From Flavobacteriales bacterium (GTDB lineage Bacteria; Bacteroidota; Bacteroidia; NS11-12g; UBA9320): DNA of 64,000 bases. The notes below the pieces were generated by a model. That model was given only the letters and a program-made list of their open reading frames with translations. It was not told where the DNA came from and did no database searches. The translations under genes and the position numbers were made by a program. The stretch covers positions 124,001 to 188,000 of the forward strand of contig JACJZW010000004.1 in assembly GCA_020635355.1 (NCBI GenBank), read 5' to 3'. Positions 7,610 to 16,698 of the stretch are shown piece after piece (the first letter of the stretch is position 1; each line of letters opens with the position of its first letter).

Positions 7610-8608
7610 ATGAGCAACCTTCGAGCCGCCATTACCGCAGTAAACGGCTATGTTCCCGATGACGAACTTACCAACTTCGATCTCGAAAAAATGGTGGATA
7701 CAACGGATGAATGGATCCGATCCAGAACGGGTATTGAAACACGTCACATTCTGAAGGGAGAAGGAAAAGGAGCATCCGATATGGCTGTTCCGGCGGTAGA
7801 AGGGCTATTAAAAAAACGAGGAATAGACGCATCGGAAATTGATCTGCTGATCTGTGCAACGGTAACAGCTGATTACGTTTTTCCCGCAACAGCAAATCTT
7901 ATTTGTGACCGGATAGGAGCAAAAAAGGCTTGGGGTTATGATCTTTCTGCTGCATGCTCCGGTTTTTTGTATGCACTGGAAACAGGTCGTAGAATGATCG
8001 AATGCGGTCAATACAAGAAAGTAGTTGTAGTTGGGGTGGATAAAATGTCGTCCATCATTGATTACACCGATCGCACCACCTGTATCATCTTTGGTGATGG
8101 TGCGGGCGCCGTCCTTTTAGAACCTACTACGGAGGAAGTTGGAATCATAGACAGCATACTCAGATCCGATGGTTCTGGGTTTGATTATCTTCATCAGAAG
8201 GCAGGTGGCTCTGTTTTACCTCCAACACATGAAACCGTGGACAATCGTCTGCATTACGTGTATCAGGAAGGAACTACTGTATTCAAATTCGCGGTGGTAA
8301 ACATGGCTGAGGTTAGCTATGAAGTGATGGAGCGCAATAATTTGACGGGTGATGACATCCAATGGCTGGTGCCTCATCAGGCCAATAAGCGAATTATTGA
8401 TGCCACAGCCAATCGAATGGGATTGGATCCTGAACGGGTCATGCTGAACATCCAGCGATATGGAAACACCACTGCAGGAACACTTCCTTTGTGCCTGCAC
8501 GATTATGAATCTCAACTCAAAAAAGGAGATAACATCGTACTTGCCGCATTTGGAGGAGGCTTCACTTGGGGGGCGATCTATCTTAAATGGGCGTACGATC
8601 CATCCTGA
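7610..8608 (+). CDS. fabH: Beta-ketoacyl-ACP synthase III
   Basis: Starts fatty-acid synthesis by condensing an acyl-CoA primer with malonyl-ACP. At 332 aa it is of normal length. The thiolase-fold motifs of KAS III are present: DEWIRSRTGIETRHI, the catalytic Cys in LSAACSGFLYALETG (about 115), His in LVPHQANKRIID, and Asn in QRYGNTTAGT. A GDGAGAVLLEP segment lies between them. It follows plsX by 33 bp. Members of this phylum often prefer branched-chain primers, but primer use cannot be read from the sequence. Confidence 0.96.
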   Translation: MSNLRAAITAVNGYVPDDELTNFDLEKMVDTTDEWIRSRTGIETRHILKGEGKGASDMAVPAVEGLLKKRGIDASEIDLLICATVTADYVFPATANLICDRIGAKKAWGYDLSAACSGFLYALETGRRMIECGQYKKVVVVGVDKMSSIIDYTDRTTCIIFGDGAGAVLLEPTTEEVGIIDSILRSDGSGFDYLHQKAGGSVLPPTHETVDNRLHYVYQEGTTVFKFAVVNMAEVSYEVMERNNLTGDDIQWLVPHQANKRIIDATANRMGLDPERVMLNIQRYGNTTAGTLPLCLHDYESQLKKGDNIVLAAFGGGFTWGAIYLKWAYDPS

Positions 8609-8649
8609 ATTTGAACTTTATATCTCTCAAATTGGTTTAATTTGAACTT

Positions 8650-9129
8650 ATGAATCTGAAGGAAATTCAACAACTCGTAAAACTCATTTCAACGTCTAAT
8701 GTTGATGTGCTTGAAATCGAGCAAGGTGATTTTCACCTTAAAATAAAGCGAAACGACGTGAAACAAACGGTTGTTTCGGCTCCAGCAATGGCACAACCAA
8801 TGGTGTCTGCTCCCGCGCCGGCACCTGCTGCAGCTCCAGTTGCAGAAGCTAAACCAGAGAAAGCCGCAGCCTCCGAGCCAGAAGCTCAAGGAGTTCAAAT
8901 CAAATCTCCGATGATCGGTACTTTCTACCGCAGTTCGTCTCCGGATAAACCGCCATTTGTAAATGTTGGTGATGAGGTTAAAGTTGGTGACACCCTTTGC
9001 ATCGTGGAGGCCATGAAGCTCTTTAACGAAATCGAATCGGAAGTAGCAGGACGAATCGTTAAGGTTTTGGTTGATGATGCCTCTCCAGTTGAATACGATC
9101 AGCCATTGTTTCTGATCGAACCAGCTTAA
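8650..9129 (+). CDS. accB: Acetyl-CoA carboxylase biotin carboxyl carrier protein
   Basis: The 159-aa biotinylated carrier of acetyl-CoA carboxylase. An N-terminal helix pair (1-38) is followed by an Ala/Pro-rich flexible linker (about 40-80). The biotinyl domain then contains the EAMKLFNEIE site, where the Lys in AMK is biotinylated, and a thumb-like VNVGDEVKVGDTLC segment. It lies 26 bp before accC, so the pair is co-transcribed. The same carrier may also serve the PccB-type carboxyltransferase at 15.1 kb. Confidence 0.97.
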   Translation: MNLKEIQQLVKLISTSNVDVLEIEQGDFHLKIKRNDVKQTVVSAPAMAQPMVSAPAPAPAAAPVAEAKPEKAAASEPEAQGVQIKSPMIGTFYRSSSPDKPPFVNVGDEVKVGDTLCIVEAMKLFNEIESEVAGRIVKVLVDDASPVEYDQPLFLIEPA

Positions 9130-9155
9130 TTAGTTCACCACGGAATTCCGATTTT

Positions 9156-10493
9156 ATGTTTAAAAAGATCCTAATTGCCAATCGTGGAGAGATCGCTTTG
9201 CGCGTTATCCGAACATGCAAGGAGATGGGCATCAAGACTGTTGCTGTTTACTCAACAGCCGACAAGGATAGCATCCACCTGAAATTCGCTGATGAAGCCG
9301 TGTGTATTGGTCCGGCAGCAAGTAAGGACTCCTACCTGAATATGCCGAATATCCTGGCGGCTGCAGAAATAACCAATTCTGACGCCATCCACCCGGGTTA
9401 TGGTTTCTTATCGGAGAATGCCAAATTCTCGGAATTGTGCCGGGATAGTGGCATTAAATTCATCGGTGCTTCACCTGAAATGATCAACTCAATGGGGGAC
9501 AAGGCTAACGCTAAAGCCACCATGAAGGAAGCTGGTGTTCCATGTGTTCCTGGATCCGAAGGGTTGTTGGAAAGTTTGGAAGAAGGAATCCAGTTGGCCA
9601 ACGATTTGGTTGGTTATCCAGTGATTCTGAAGGCCACTGCCGGAGGTGGTGGTAGAGGAATGAGAATCATCTGGAACGATGACGAATTCCGCACAGCTTG
9701 GGATAGTGCCCGAAAGGAAGCCGCCGCTGCATTTGGTAACGACGGTATGTACCTGGAAAAATTTGTTCAGGAGCCTCGTCACATTGAAATTCAAATTGCT
9801 GGCGATCAATATGGTAAGGTATGTCACTTGAGTGAACGCGATTGTTCCATTCAACGCCGTCATCAGAAGCTGATTGAGGAAGCTCCTTCACCGTTCATGA
9901 CAGATGATCTTCGGAAACGAATGGGTGAGGCTGCCATCAAAGCTGCAAGTGCCATCAGCTATGAAGGGGTGGGAACGGTTGAGTTTCTGGTTGATAAGGA
10001 TCGCAATTTCTATTTCATGGAGATGAACACCCGTATTCAGGTGGAACATCCGGTAACAGAGGAAGTGATCAACCACGATTTGATTCTCGAACAAATCAAA
10101 CTGGCAGCGGGTATACCTATTACAGGTAAAAATTATCTGCCTCAAGGACATAGCATCGAATGTAGAATTAACGCCGAGGATCCGTATAATAACTTCAGAC
10201 CTAGTCCTGGAACCATAACGGTTCTTCATAAACCAGGTGGGCATGGTGTGAGGGTGGATTCACACATCTACGCAGGATATACCATTCCGCCCAATTACGA
10301 TTCCATGATTGCCAAACTGATTGTGAAGGCAAATACGCGCGAAGAAGCCATCAAAAAGATGCACAGAGCGTTGAATGAATTTGTGATTGAGGGTATTAAA
10401 ACCACCATACCTCTTCAGATTAAATTGATGGAGGACGAGGATTTCCAATCCGGAAACTTCACAACCAAATTCATGGAAACGTTTAAGTTCTGA
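9156..10493 (+). CDS. accC: Acetyl-CoA carboxylase biotin carboxylase subunit
   Basis: ATP- and bicarbonate-dependent carboxylation of biotin on AccB. At 445 aa it is the usual length. It begins MFKKILIANRGEIALRVIR and shows the HPGYGFLSENA segment, the ATP-grasp glycine loop KATAGGGGRGMR, the catalytic region EMNTRIQVEHPVTE, and ECRINAEDP. No carrier domain is fused at the C-terminus, so it is the stand-alone bacterial form. It ends the lipid block. Confidence 0.97.
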   Translation: MFKKILIANRGEIALRVIRTCKEMGIKTVAVYSTADKDSIHLKFADEAVCIGPAASKDSYLNMPNILAAAEITNSDAIHPGYGFLSENAKFSELCRDSGIKFIGASPEMINSMGDKANAKATMKEAGVPCVPGSEGLLESLEEGIQLANDLVGYPVILKATAGGGGRGMRIIWNDDEFRTAWDSARKEAAAAFGNDGMYLEKFVQEPRHIEIQIAGDQYGKVCHLSERDCSIQRRHQKLIEEAPSPFMTDDLRKRMGEAAIKAASAISYEGVGTVEFLVDKDRNFYFMEMNTRIQVEHPVTEEVINHDLILEQIKLAAGIPITGKNYLPQGHSIECRINAEDPYNNFRPSPGTITVLHKPGGHGVRVDSHIYAGYTIPPNYDSMIAKLIVKANTREEAIKKMHRALNEFVIEGIKTTIPLQIKLMEDEDFQSGNFTTKFMETFKF

Positions 10494-10555
10494 TCCGGTC
10501 TTCCGGTTTCAGATATTCCACGTATTTTTCCGGTTTTTTCTCACTGTAGTAACAG

Positions 10556-13456
10556 ATGAAAATACCGGCGAACGCTTCATACGAGTTAATCTATTCCATA
10601 GCGGAACACCCCTATTTGGGACCGCTCATCGAGGCGTATATCGTTCAGTTAACGTCTTCCGGTAAATTGTCGCTTGTTCATCAGCGTATTCATGCGAACA
10701 ACGCCGATTTCTATGATCGCAAATTGGATGAATCTGATTACCAAACTCTAAAATTACTGGATGAGATCACCCCTGAGTTTATTGCGAAAAAGTTCAGCAC
10801 TAAAGGGCGTATCCGACCAAAGGATTTCTTTGATAGGGAATTCCGACTGGATCTTCATCGAAAACAAATCCGTCCCTTTATTGAAAAGCGTCTTGCTCAG
10901 GTTCTCAAACTCATTTACGGCAAAAAGGTATACCGGCGAACAGGCAAAAATGTAATCGCCGAAAGTGCCGATTGGAGCCCTAATCGCGCCACGGTCTTAT
11001 TTCATCTTCGACGGAATGAGGACAATACGCACTACTTCGCAACCATCAAGCACAATGGCGCTCGGATTAACATTACAGGCAGCCATTCATTGATGCTCAC
11101 CGAATCACCCTGTTATCTGCTCTGCGGTGGACTGATCATGCAATTCGATGATGAACCGGATGGAGCTAAACTGGCACCTTTTTTAAAGAAGAAGTTCATC
11201 GAAATACCCCGGAAGTCGGAGCGGGAATACTTGCAGAAATTCGTGATTCCATTATTGGAAGAGCATTCCGTTTATGCCGTAGGTTATGAGATCAGTTCTG
11301 AAAAGTTCAAGGCCAGACCCAAATTGAAGATCACCCATTTAGTTGATGGTCAGGTTGGTGCATTGCTTCTCTTTCAATATGGAGAACATGACTTTCCCTT
11401 TCAAGCTGGCAAAGAGGTATCCGTTTTTATGACTCCCGATCGTGGGTCGTATCAATTTACACGGGTACGCAGGTCCCTCGAATGGGAGGGACATAAAAGT
11501 GAGGCACTGAAGTCACTTGAGCTGCAATCTGCAGGAGGAGCCGAGTTTAAGTGGGGAGATCAGTTTGAAGTACACGACGCCATTGGTTGGCTAAAGCAAA
11601 ATCAGGAATCCCTGCAAAAGGCAGGCTTCGAGGTTGAAATAGACCTTGATCACCACTATTCTCTTATGGATGGTGAACTAACCTACACCATACGAACAGA
11701 GAATGATTGGTTTGATGTCCGGGCCATGGTTCGATTTGGAACCGCGGAGATTCCATTCATCACCGTTCGAAAAGCCATTTTATCCGGTGATCGCTTTATC
11801 ACGTTACCCAATGACCAACGCGCTCTCATCCCTCAAAAGTGGATCGATCAAATAAAGGGTCTGGATGCGTTCTCCACATCAACCGATGCCTTCAAACTTG
11901 ACCGACATCACATTGGATTGATTCAAGAACTGGAATTGGATTCTACCAAAACGTTTAAAACAGAGGAGGCACTCATCCCTCTGGTTGACGTTGAAACCCC
12001 TTCCGGTTTTCAAGGATCGTTAAGACCTTACCAACATGCGGGGTACAACTGGTTAAATTTCTTATACGCCAATCATTTTGGTGGCTGCCTGGCTGATGAT
12101 ATGGGATTAGGTAAAACGGTTCAGACACTGGCTTTTTTGCAACAGATCAAAGAATACGGTTTGAATGATGATCAAATAACAGCCAAAGGGCAAATGCCCT
12201 TGTTTGGCGCACCCGCCTCACGAACCTCTCTATTGGTTGTTCCAACATCCTTGACCCATAACTGGTATTATGAGTCCAAACGATTTACACCAGATCTGAA
12301 CATCGGTATTCATGCCGGGCCCGGAAGGGCGAAAACCTCAGATCGATTTTCATATTATGATCTGATCATTACGACGTACGGGACACTTCGAAACGACCTT
12401 AAGATTTTTAAGTCGTTTGATTTTGAATTGATCATTTTGGATGAAAGTCAGTTTATCAAGAACCCGACTTCCAAAATGGCCCGATCGGCTTATCAGTTGA
12501 ACGGCCGCATGAAACTAGTATTAACCGGTACGCCGGTAGAAAATTCCATCACGGATTTGTGGTCGCAGATGAACATGGTGAATCCGGGAATCCTGGGAGG
12601 ATTTACGTCCTTCAAGAGTACCTATGTGACCCCAATCGAAAAGCATCATCAAACGGACTTGTTGGAACGACTCCAAAAGGTTATTCAGCCTTTTGTGATG
12701 CGCAGAACGAAGATGCAGGTAGCCACCGATCTTCCTCCCAAAACAGAGCAAATTGTGTATTGCGACATGACGGAAGAACAGGAGGACATCTATGAGAAAA
12801 CCAAATCAACCTACCGAAATCAGATCCTGGACGCCATCCAGTCCAACGGGATGGCCAAGAGTCAGATTCAGATTTTGGCTGGTTTAACCAAGCTTCGACA
12901 GATGGCTAACCATCCGTTGTTGTGTGAGGAAAATTTCAAAGGGGAATCCGGGAAATTCGATGAGGTGGTAAACCGTCTTCACACGGCGTTGGACGAAGGG
13001 CATAAAGTGTTAATGTTCTCGCAGTTTGTTGGACATCTAACCCTATACCGCCATTATTTGGATGAGCGCGGGATTGATTACGCCTATTTGGATGGTGGCA
13101 CGGCGGCATCGGTGCGGAAGGACGAAGTCCGAAAGTTTCAACAGGAGGAAGTGAGTTTGTTTCTGATATCCCTGAAGGCCGGAGGGTTTGGACTGAACCT
13201 GACTGCAGCGGATTACGTCTTTCTGTTGGATCCCTGGTGGAATCCGGCGGCTGAAAATCAGGCGGTTGACCGGGCACATCGGATTGGTCAGGACAAGCCC
13301 GTTTTTAGCTATAAGTTCGTGACCGGCAATACGGTAGAAGACAAGATCATACGGCTACAGGAAAAGAAACTTCAGTTGAGTTCTTCTCTCATAAAGACCG
13401 AAGAATCGTTCATTAAAAAGATCAATATGGATGAACTTCAGGAAATATTGACTTAG
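10556..13456 (+). CDS. SNF2-family DEAD/DEAH-box helicase
   Basis: A 966-aa SWI2/SNF2 ATPase, acting on DNA-protein complexes rather than as a strand-separating helicase. Residues about 1-480 are a poorly conserved N-terminal part found in long bacterial SNF2 proteins. The motor follows: motif I LADDMGLGKTVQTLAFL (about 515), Ia VPTSLTHNW, motif II as DESQ (in LDESQFIKN), motif III LTGTPVENS, then motif V LKAGGFGLNLTAADYVF and motif VI DRAHRIGQ in the second RecA lobe. DESQ in place of the usual DEAQ or DEGH is a mild variant. Members are common in Bacteroidota; their role in vivo is largely unknown, possibly transcription recycling or phage defence. The gene stands alone, with no methylase or nuclease beside it. 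Confidence 0.92.
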   Translation: MKIPANASYELIYSIAEHPYLGPLIEAYIVQLTSSGKLSLVHQRIHANNADFYDRKLDESDYQTLKLLDEITPEFIAKKFSTKGRIRPKDFFDREFRLDLHRKQIRPFIEKRLAQVLKLIYGKKVYRRTGKNVIAESADWSPNRATVLFHLRRNEDNTHYFATIKHNGARINITGSHSLMLTESPCYLLCGGLIMQFDDEPDGAKLAPFLKKKFIEIPRKSEREYLQKFVIPLLEEHSVYAVGYEISSEKFKARPKLKITHLVDGQVGALLLFQYGEHDFPFQAGKEVSVFMTPDRGSYQFTRVRRSLEWEGHKSEALKSLELQSAGGAEFKWGDQFEVHDAIGWLKQNQESLQKAGFEVEIDLDHHYSLMDGELTYTIRTENDWFDVRAMVRFGTAEIPFITVRKAILSGDRFITLPNDQRALIPQKWIDQIKGLDAFSTSTDAFKLDRHHIGLIQELELDSTKTFKTEEALIPLVDVETPSGFQGSLRPYQHAGYNWLNFLYANHFGGCLADDMGLGKTVQTLAFLQQIKEYGLNDDQITAKGQMPLFGAPASRTSLLVVPTSLTHNWYYESKRFTPDLNIGIHAGPGRAKTSDRFSYYDLIITTYGTLRNDLKIFKSFDFELIILDESQFIKNPTSKMARSAYQLNGRMKLVLTGTPVENSITDLWSQMNMVNPGILGGFTSFKSTYVTPIEKHHQTDLLERLQKVIQPFVMRRTKMQVATDLPPKTEQIVYCDMTEEQEDIYEKTKSTYRNQILDAIQSNGMAKSQIQILAGLTKLRQMANHPLLCEENFKGESGKFDEVVNRLHTALDEGHKVLMFSQFVGHLTLYRHYLDERGIDYAYLDGGTAASVRKDEVRKFQQEEVSLFLISLKAGGFGLNLTAADYVFLLDPWWNPAAENQAVDRAHRIGQDKPVFSYKFVTGNTVEDKIIRLQEKKLQLSSSLIKTEESFIKKINMDELQEILT

Positions 13457-13513
13457 AAAAGAGCCTCATTCATTGAATTTTTAGTGATCTTGCCCAACAA
13501 TTATTTTACGACA

Positions 13514-14275
13514 ATGAGAAAAAGTTTTACCCTAATGATCATGATGGTATGTGCTGTTACCGCCTTCGGTCAACGAAATGTTGACTGGTCGGTTGATACC
13601 ATCCTGACGAATGAAGTTACCAGTAACACAACTCAAGGTTCCATTTTTAACATCGAAGCGGTGTTCAAGAATAATGGACCAGACACCGTTTTAATGGGCG
13701 ATACGGTAGCCTATCAATTTGTGGTGCTCAACTCAAATGATCAGCCTATGATTGCCGTTCCGCAAACCGGTTTAGGCGCGTATCTCTTCAATCGCCGGTT
13801 CGAGCCAGGTGATACCATGCATTTTCACCTTCGATTGGTGTTGAATACCTATTACACCACGTCGTTCAATTGTAAGTTGAGAGTATCATCTGCCATCTTC
13901 AACCGAACCACTCCAGGTGGAGTTGCCTCTGAGCAAACGGCAACTGCCGCGAACAATATTTATGTCAAGCCGGTGATTTGGTATAACCCTCAAGGTTGGG
14001 GTGTTGGTATTGATGACGTGGAAGTGTCGTCCATCATGCTGTATCCAAACCCAGCAGTGAATACAGCCGTAATTTCATTTAATCAAGTGAACGTTACCGA
14101 GCAATCGAACGTAGAAGTGTATGACCTCAACGGTCGTCTCTTACATTCCCAACAAGTAGTAGCCGGCGCACGCGAGTGTACCTTGAATACAACGAATCTT
14201 CAAAATGGATTTTACATCGTTAAAGTGGGCAATTCTGCCTTCCAAAGCGAGCAAAAAATTCAGATTCAGAAGTAA
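13514..14275 (+). CDS. Secreted protein with type IX secretion sorting domain
   Basis: A 253-aa exported protein. I choose the ATG at 13514, which begins directly with a signal peptide (MRKSFTLMIMMVCAVTAFGQ); the upstream in-frame ATG at 13484 would bury it. The middle (about 25-165) is a single Ig-like/CARDB-like beta domain with FKNNGPDTVLMGD near its start. The last 85 residues are a Por-type C-terminal sorting domain: MLYPNPAVNTAVISF, VEVYDLNGRLL, NLQNGFYIVKV. This directs export through the type IX system and attachment at the cell surface or release. The T9SS machinery itself is not in this window. A strong terminator follows. Confidence 0.85.
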   Translation: MRKSFTLMIMMVCAVTAFGQRNVDWSVDTILTNEVTSNTTQGSIFNIEAVFKNNGPDTVLMGDTVAYQFVVLNSNDQPMIAVPQTGLGAYLFNRRFEPGDTMHFHLRLVLNTYYTTSFNCKLRVSSAIFNRTTPGGVASEQTATAANNIYVKPVIWYNPQGWGVGIDDVEVSSIMLYPNPAVNTAVISFNQVNVTEQSNVEVYDLNGRLLHSQQVVAGARECTLNTTNLQNGFYIVKVGNSAFQSEQKIQIQK

Positions 14276-14295
14276 GAACTTTAGTCAATCTATAA

Positions 14296-14328
14296 GAGGG
14301 AGGCCGCCATGGCCTCCTTTTTATTTTT
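14296..14328 (+). terminator. Rho-independent terminator after the T9SS-exported protein gene
   Basis: A perfect 7-bp GC-rich stem, GGAGGCC (14299-14305) with GGCCTCC (14311-14317), closes a GCCAT loop. It is followed directly by a T-rich run (TTTTTATTTTT). It separates the secreted protein gene from yebC. Confidence 0.85.
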
Positions 14329-14369
14329 GGGGGATTGAGGCGTTATTTGCAACACTAATCGAACGGAGT

Positions 14370-15128
14370 ATGGCAGGGCACAGTAAATGGGCCAATATCA
14401 AACATAGGAAGGCAGCTCAGGATGCCAAACGGGCCAAAGTCTGGACGAGGATTATCAAGGAAATAACTATTGCCGCCCGCGATGGGGGTGGAGAGCAGGA
14501 GGCAAATCCTACCCTTCGGTTGGCCATCCAAAATGCCAAGGGAGCCAACATGCCAAAGGACACCATTGAGCGTGCCATCAAAAAAGGTGTTGGCGGAGAA
14601 GGTGCCAATTTGGAACCTGCCATATACGAGGGGTATGGTCCGCATGGTATTGCCATCATCATTGAAACCATGACCGATAATATCAACCGGACTGTGGCTA
14701 ATGTGAGATCCATCTTCAATAAATTTGATGGTAGTCTGGGAACCAATGGGTCGCTTTCGTTCATCTTTGATCAGAAAGGAGTGTTCACCATTCATTCATC
14801 CGCTATTGAGGAGATGGACACCGATGAATTAGAACTGGAACTCATTGAAGGTGGCGCTGAAGATGTGGAGCATGTAGAGGATAAATTAATCATTACCACG
14901 GCATTCGAAGATTTTGGGTTGATGCAGAAGAAACTGGAAGAACTTTCCCTTGAGGCCGAAAGTGCCGAGCTTCAACGCATCCCAAACAATACGTTGGCTA
15001 TTGGTGTAGACGAGGCCAAGCGGGTGCTTGCCATGATCGATAAGTTTGAAGAGGACGATGATGTGAATACCGTTTTTCACAACCTGGAACTCACCGAAGA
15101 ATTACAAAACGCACTGAACGAGGAATAA
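14370..15128 (+). CDS. YebC/PmpR family protein (first copy)
   Basis: A 252-aa member of the YebC/PmpR/TACO1 family, long annotated as transcriptional regulators and more recently connected with translation of difficult sequences on the ribosome. I set the start at 14370, giving the classic N-terminus MAGHSKWANIKHRKAAQDAKR; a longer frame from 14205 would read through the terminator. NMPKDTIERAIKKGVG, YEGYGPHGIAIIIE and TDNINRTVANVR are family signatures. The stop codon shares its last base with the start of the carboxyltransferase gene. A second, divergent copy lies at 60.4-61.1 kb. Confidence 0.95.
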   Translation: MAGHSKWANIKHRKAAQDAKRAKVWTRIIKEITIAARDGGGEQEANPTLRLAIQNAKGANMPKDTIERAIKKGVGGEGANLEPAIYEGYGPHGIAIIIETMTDNINRTVANVRSIFNKFDGSLGTNGSLSFIFDQKGVFTIHSSAIEEMDTDELELELIEGGAEDVEHVEDKLIITTAFEDFGLMQKKLEELSLEAESAELQRIPNNTLAIGVDEAKRVLAMIDKFEEDDDVNTVFHNLELTEELQNALNEE

Positions 15129-16693
15129 TGGCAGATCAATCATCCAAATCGGCTGAAACCCGACGGGACTGGCTTTTGCGAAAACGTCGCGAAGCCTTGA
15201 AAGGTGGGGGAGAAAGTCGCATCGAAGCGCAACACGCTAAAGGCAAACTAACAGCCAGAGAGCGGTTGGATTATTTGCTTGATAAAGGAAGTTTCGAAGA
15301 GATCGGTGCATTTGTGAAGCATCGAAGCACGGATTTTGGACTGGATAAAAATCATCCACTGGGCGATGGTGTGGTGACCGGATACGGTACCATCAACGGC
15401 CGGTTGGTATATGTGTTCTCCCAGGACTTCACGGTTTTTGGCGGATCGCTTTCTGAGACACATGCCGAGAAAATCTGCAAAATCATGGATTTGGCCATGA
15501 AGAACGGAGCCCCGGTGATTGGACTCAATGATTCAGGTGGCGCCCGAATTCAGGAGGGCGTTGTTTCGTTAGGTGGCTACGCCGATATTTTCTACCGAAA
15601 TACCTTGGCCAGTGGAGTGGTTCCGCAGATATCAGCGATCATGGGGCCCTGCGCCGGAGGAGCGGTGTATAGCCCGGCCATTACCGACTTCATTATGATG
15701 GTGGAAGACACCTCTTATATGTTTGTGACCGGACCCAATGTGGTGAAAACCGTAACAAACGAAGAAGTAAGTTCAGAAGATTTAGGAGGAGCATCGGTTC
15801 ATTCATCCAAATCCGGTGTGGCGCATTTTACCGCGCCAAATGAGATTGCCTTGATGGATAATCTCCGCAGTTTGCTTTCCTATCTTCCTCAAAATTGTGA
15901 AGAGCATGCCGAAATGCTCACCTATGATCTAAACGATGAAGTTCGTGCGGAATTGGCCGGTATTGTTCCAGAAAACCCCAATCAGCCGTACGATATCCGT
16001 CAGGTGGTAGATGGCATTGTGGATCCCGATAGCTTTTTTGAGGTACACAGCGCATTTGCTGAAAATATCGTGGTGGGTTTTGCCCGATTGGCGGGAAGAA
16101 GTATCGGAATTGTTGCCAATCAACCGGCCTTCCTCGCGGGGGTGTTAGATGTTAAGTCCAGTCAAAAAGGAGCTCGGTTTGTGCGATTTTGTGATGCCTT
16201 CAACATTCCGTTGCTGGTGTTGGAAGATGTACCTGGCTTCCTTCCGGGAACCGATCAGGAGTGGAACGCCATCATTACAAATGGCGCCAAACTGCTTTAT
16301 GCGTTTAGCGAAGCTACCGTGCCAAGGGTAACCGTTATTACCCGCAAGGCCTACGGAGGAGCTTACGATGTGATGAATTCCAAGCACATTGGAGCCGATA
16401 TGAACTTTGCATGGCCATCGGCAGAAATCGCTGTAATGGGAGCGAAGGGTGCAGCCGAAATCATCTTCCGACGAGAAATCCAATCGGCCGAAGATCCAGA
16501 GGCGGCACTAAAGGAACACGAACACGAGTATGCAACGATTTTTGCGAATCCATATCGGGCGGCGGAACGTGGCTTTGTGGATGAAGTAATCCTTCCAGAA
16601 GAAACTCGAATTAAGTTGATCAAAGCATTTAAGATGCTGGAAAACAAGGTTGATCATCTTCCTAAAAAGAAGCACGGAAACATCCCACTTTAA
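15128..16693 (+). CDS. Acyl-CoA carboxylase carboxyltransferase subunit (PccB-type)
   Basis: A 521-aa biotin-dependent carboxyltransferase with two crotonase-like halves. The N-half includes GKLTARERLDYLLDKGSFEE, LNDSGGARIQEGV and MGPCAGGAVYSPAITDF; the C-half includes DVPGFLPGTDQE and the AYGGAYDVMNSK loop. It matches propionyl-CoA carboxylase beta chains best, and methylmalonyl-CoA decarboxylase alpha chains share the same fold. No biotin carboxylase or carrier gene is adjacent, so it would use partners elsewhere, possibly the AccB/AccC pair at 8.6-10.5 kb. Likely role: propionyl-CoA/methylmalonyl-CoA exchange for odd-chain or branched-chain carbon. The coupled start at 15128 implies co-translation with yebC. 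Confidence 0.9.
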   Translation: MADQSSKSAETRRDWLLRKRREALKGGGESRIEAQHAKGKLTARERLDYLLDKGSFEEIGAFVKHRSTDFGLDKNHPLGDGVVTGYGTINGRLVYVFSQDFTVFGGSLSETHAEKICKIMDLAMKNGAPVIGLNDSGGARIQEGVVSLGGYADIFYRNTLASGVVPQISAIMGPCAGGAVYSPAITDFIMMVEDTSYMFVTGPNVVKTVTNEEVSSEDLGGASVHSSKSGVAHFTAPNEIALMDNLRSLLSYLPQNCEEHAEMLTYDLNDEVRAELAGIVPENPNQPYDIRQVVDGIVDPDSFFEVHSAFAENIVVGFARLAGRSIGIVANQPAFLAGVLDVKSSQKGARFVRFCDAFNIPLLVLEDVPGFLPGTDQEWNAIITNGAKLLYAFSEATVPRVTVITRKAYGGAYDVMNSKHIGADMNFAWPSAEIAVMGAKGAAEIIFRREIQSAEDPEAALKEHEHEYATIFANPYRAAERGFVDEVILPEETRIKLIKAFKMLENKVDHLPKKKHGNIPL

Positions 16694-16698
16694 GATTC

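Noticed and set aside
14205..14369. Longer start for the first YebC copy
   Set aside because: It would run through a strong terminator and the previous gene; the family N-terminus MAGHSKW begins at 14370.
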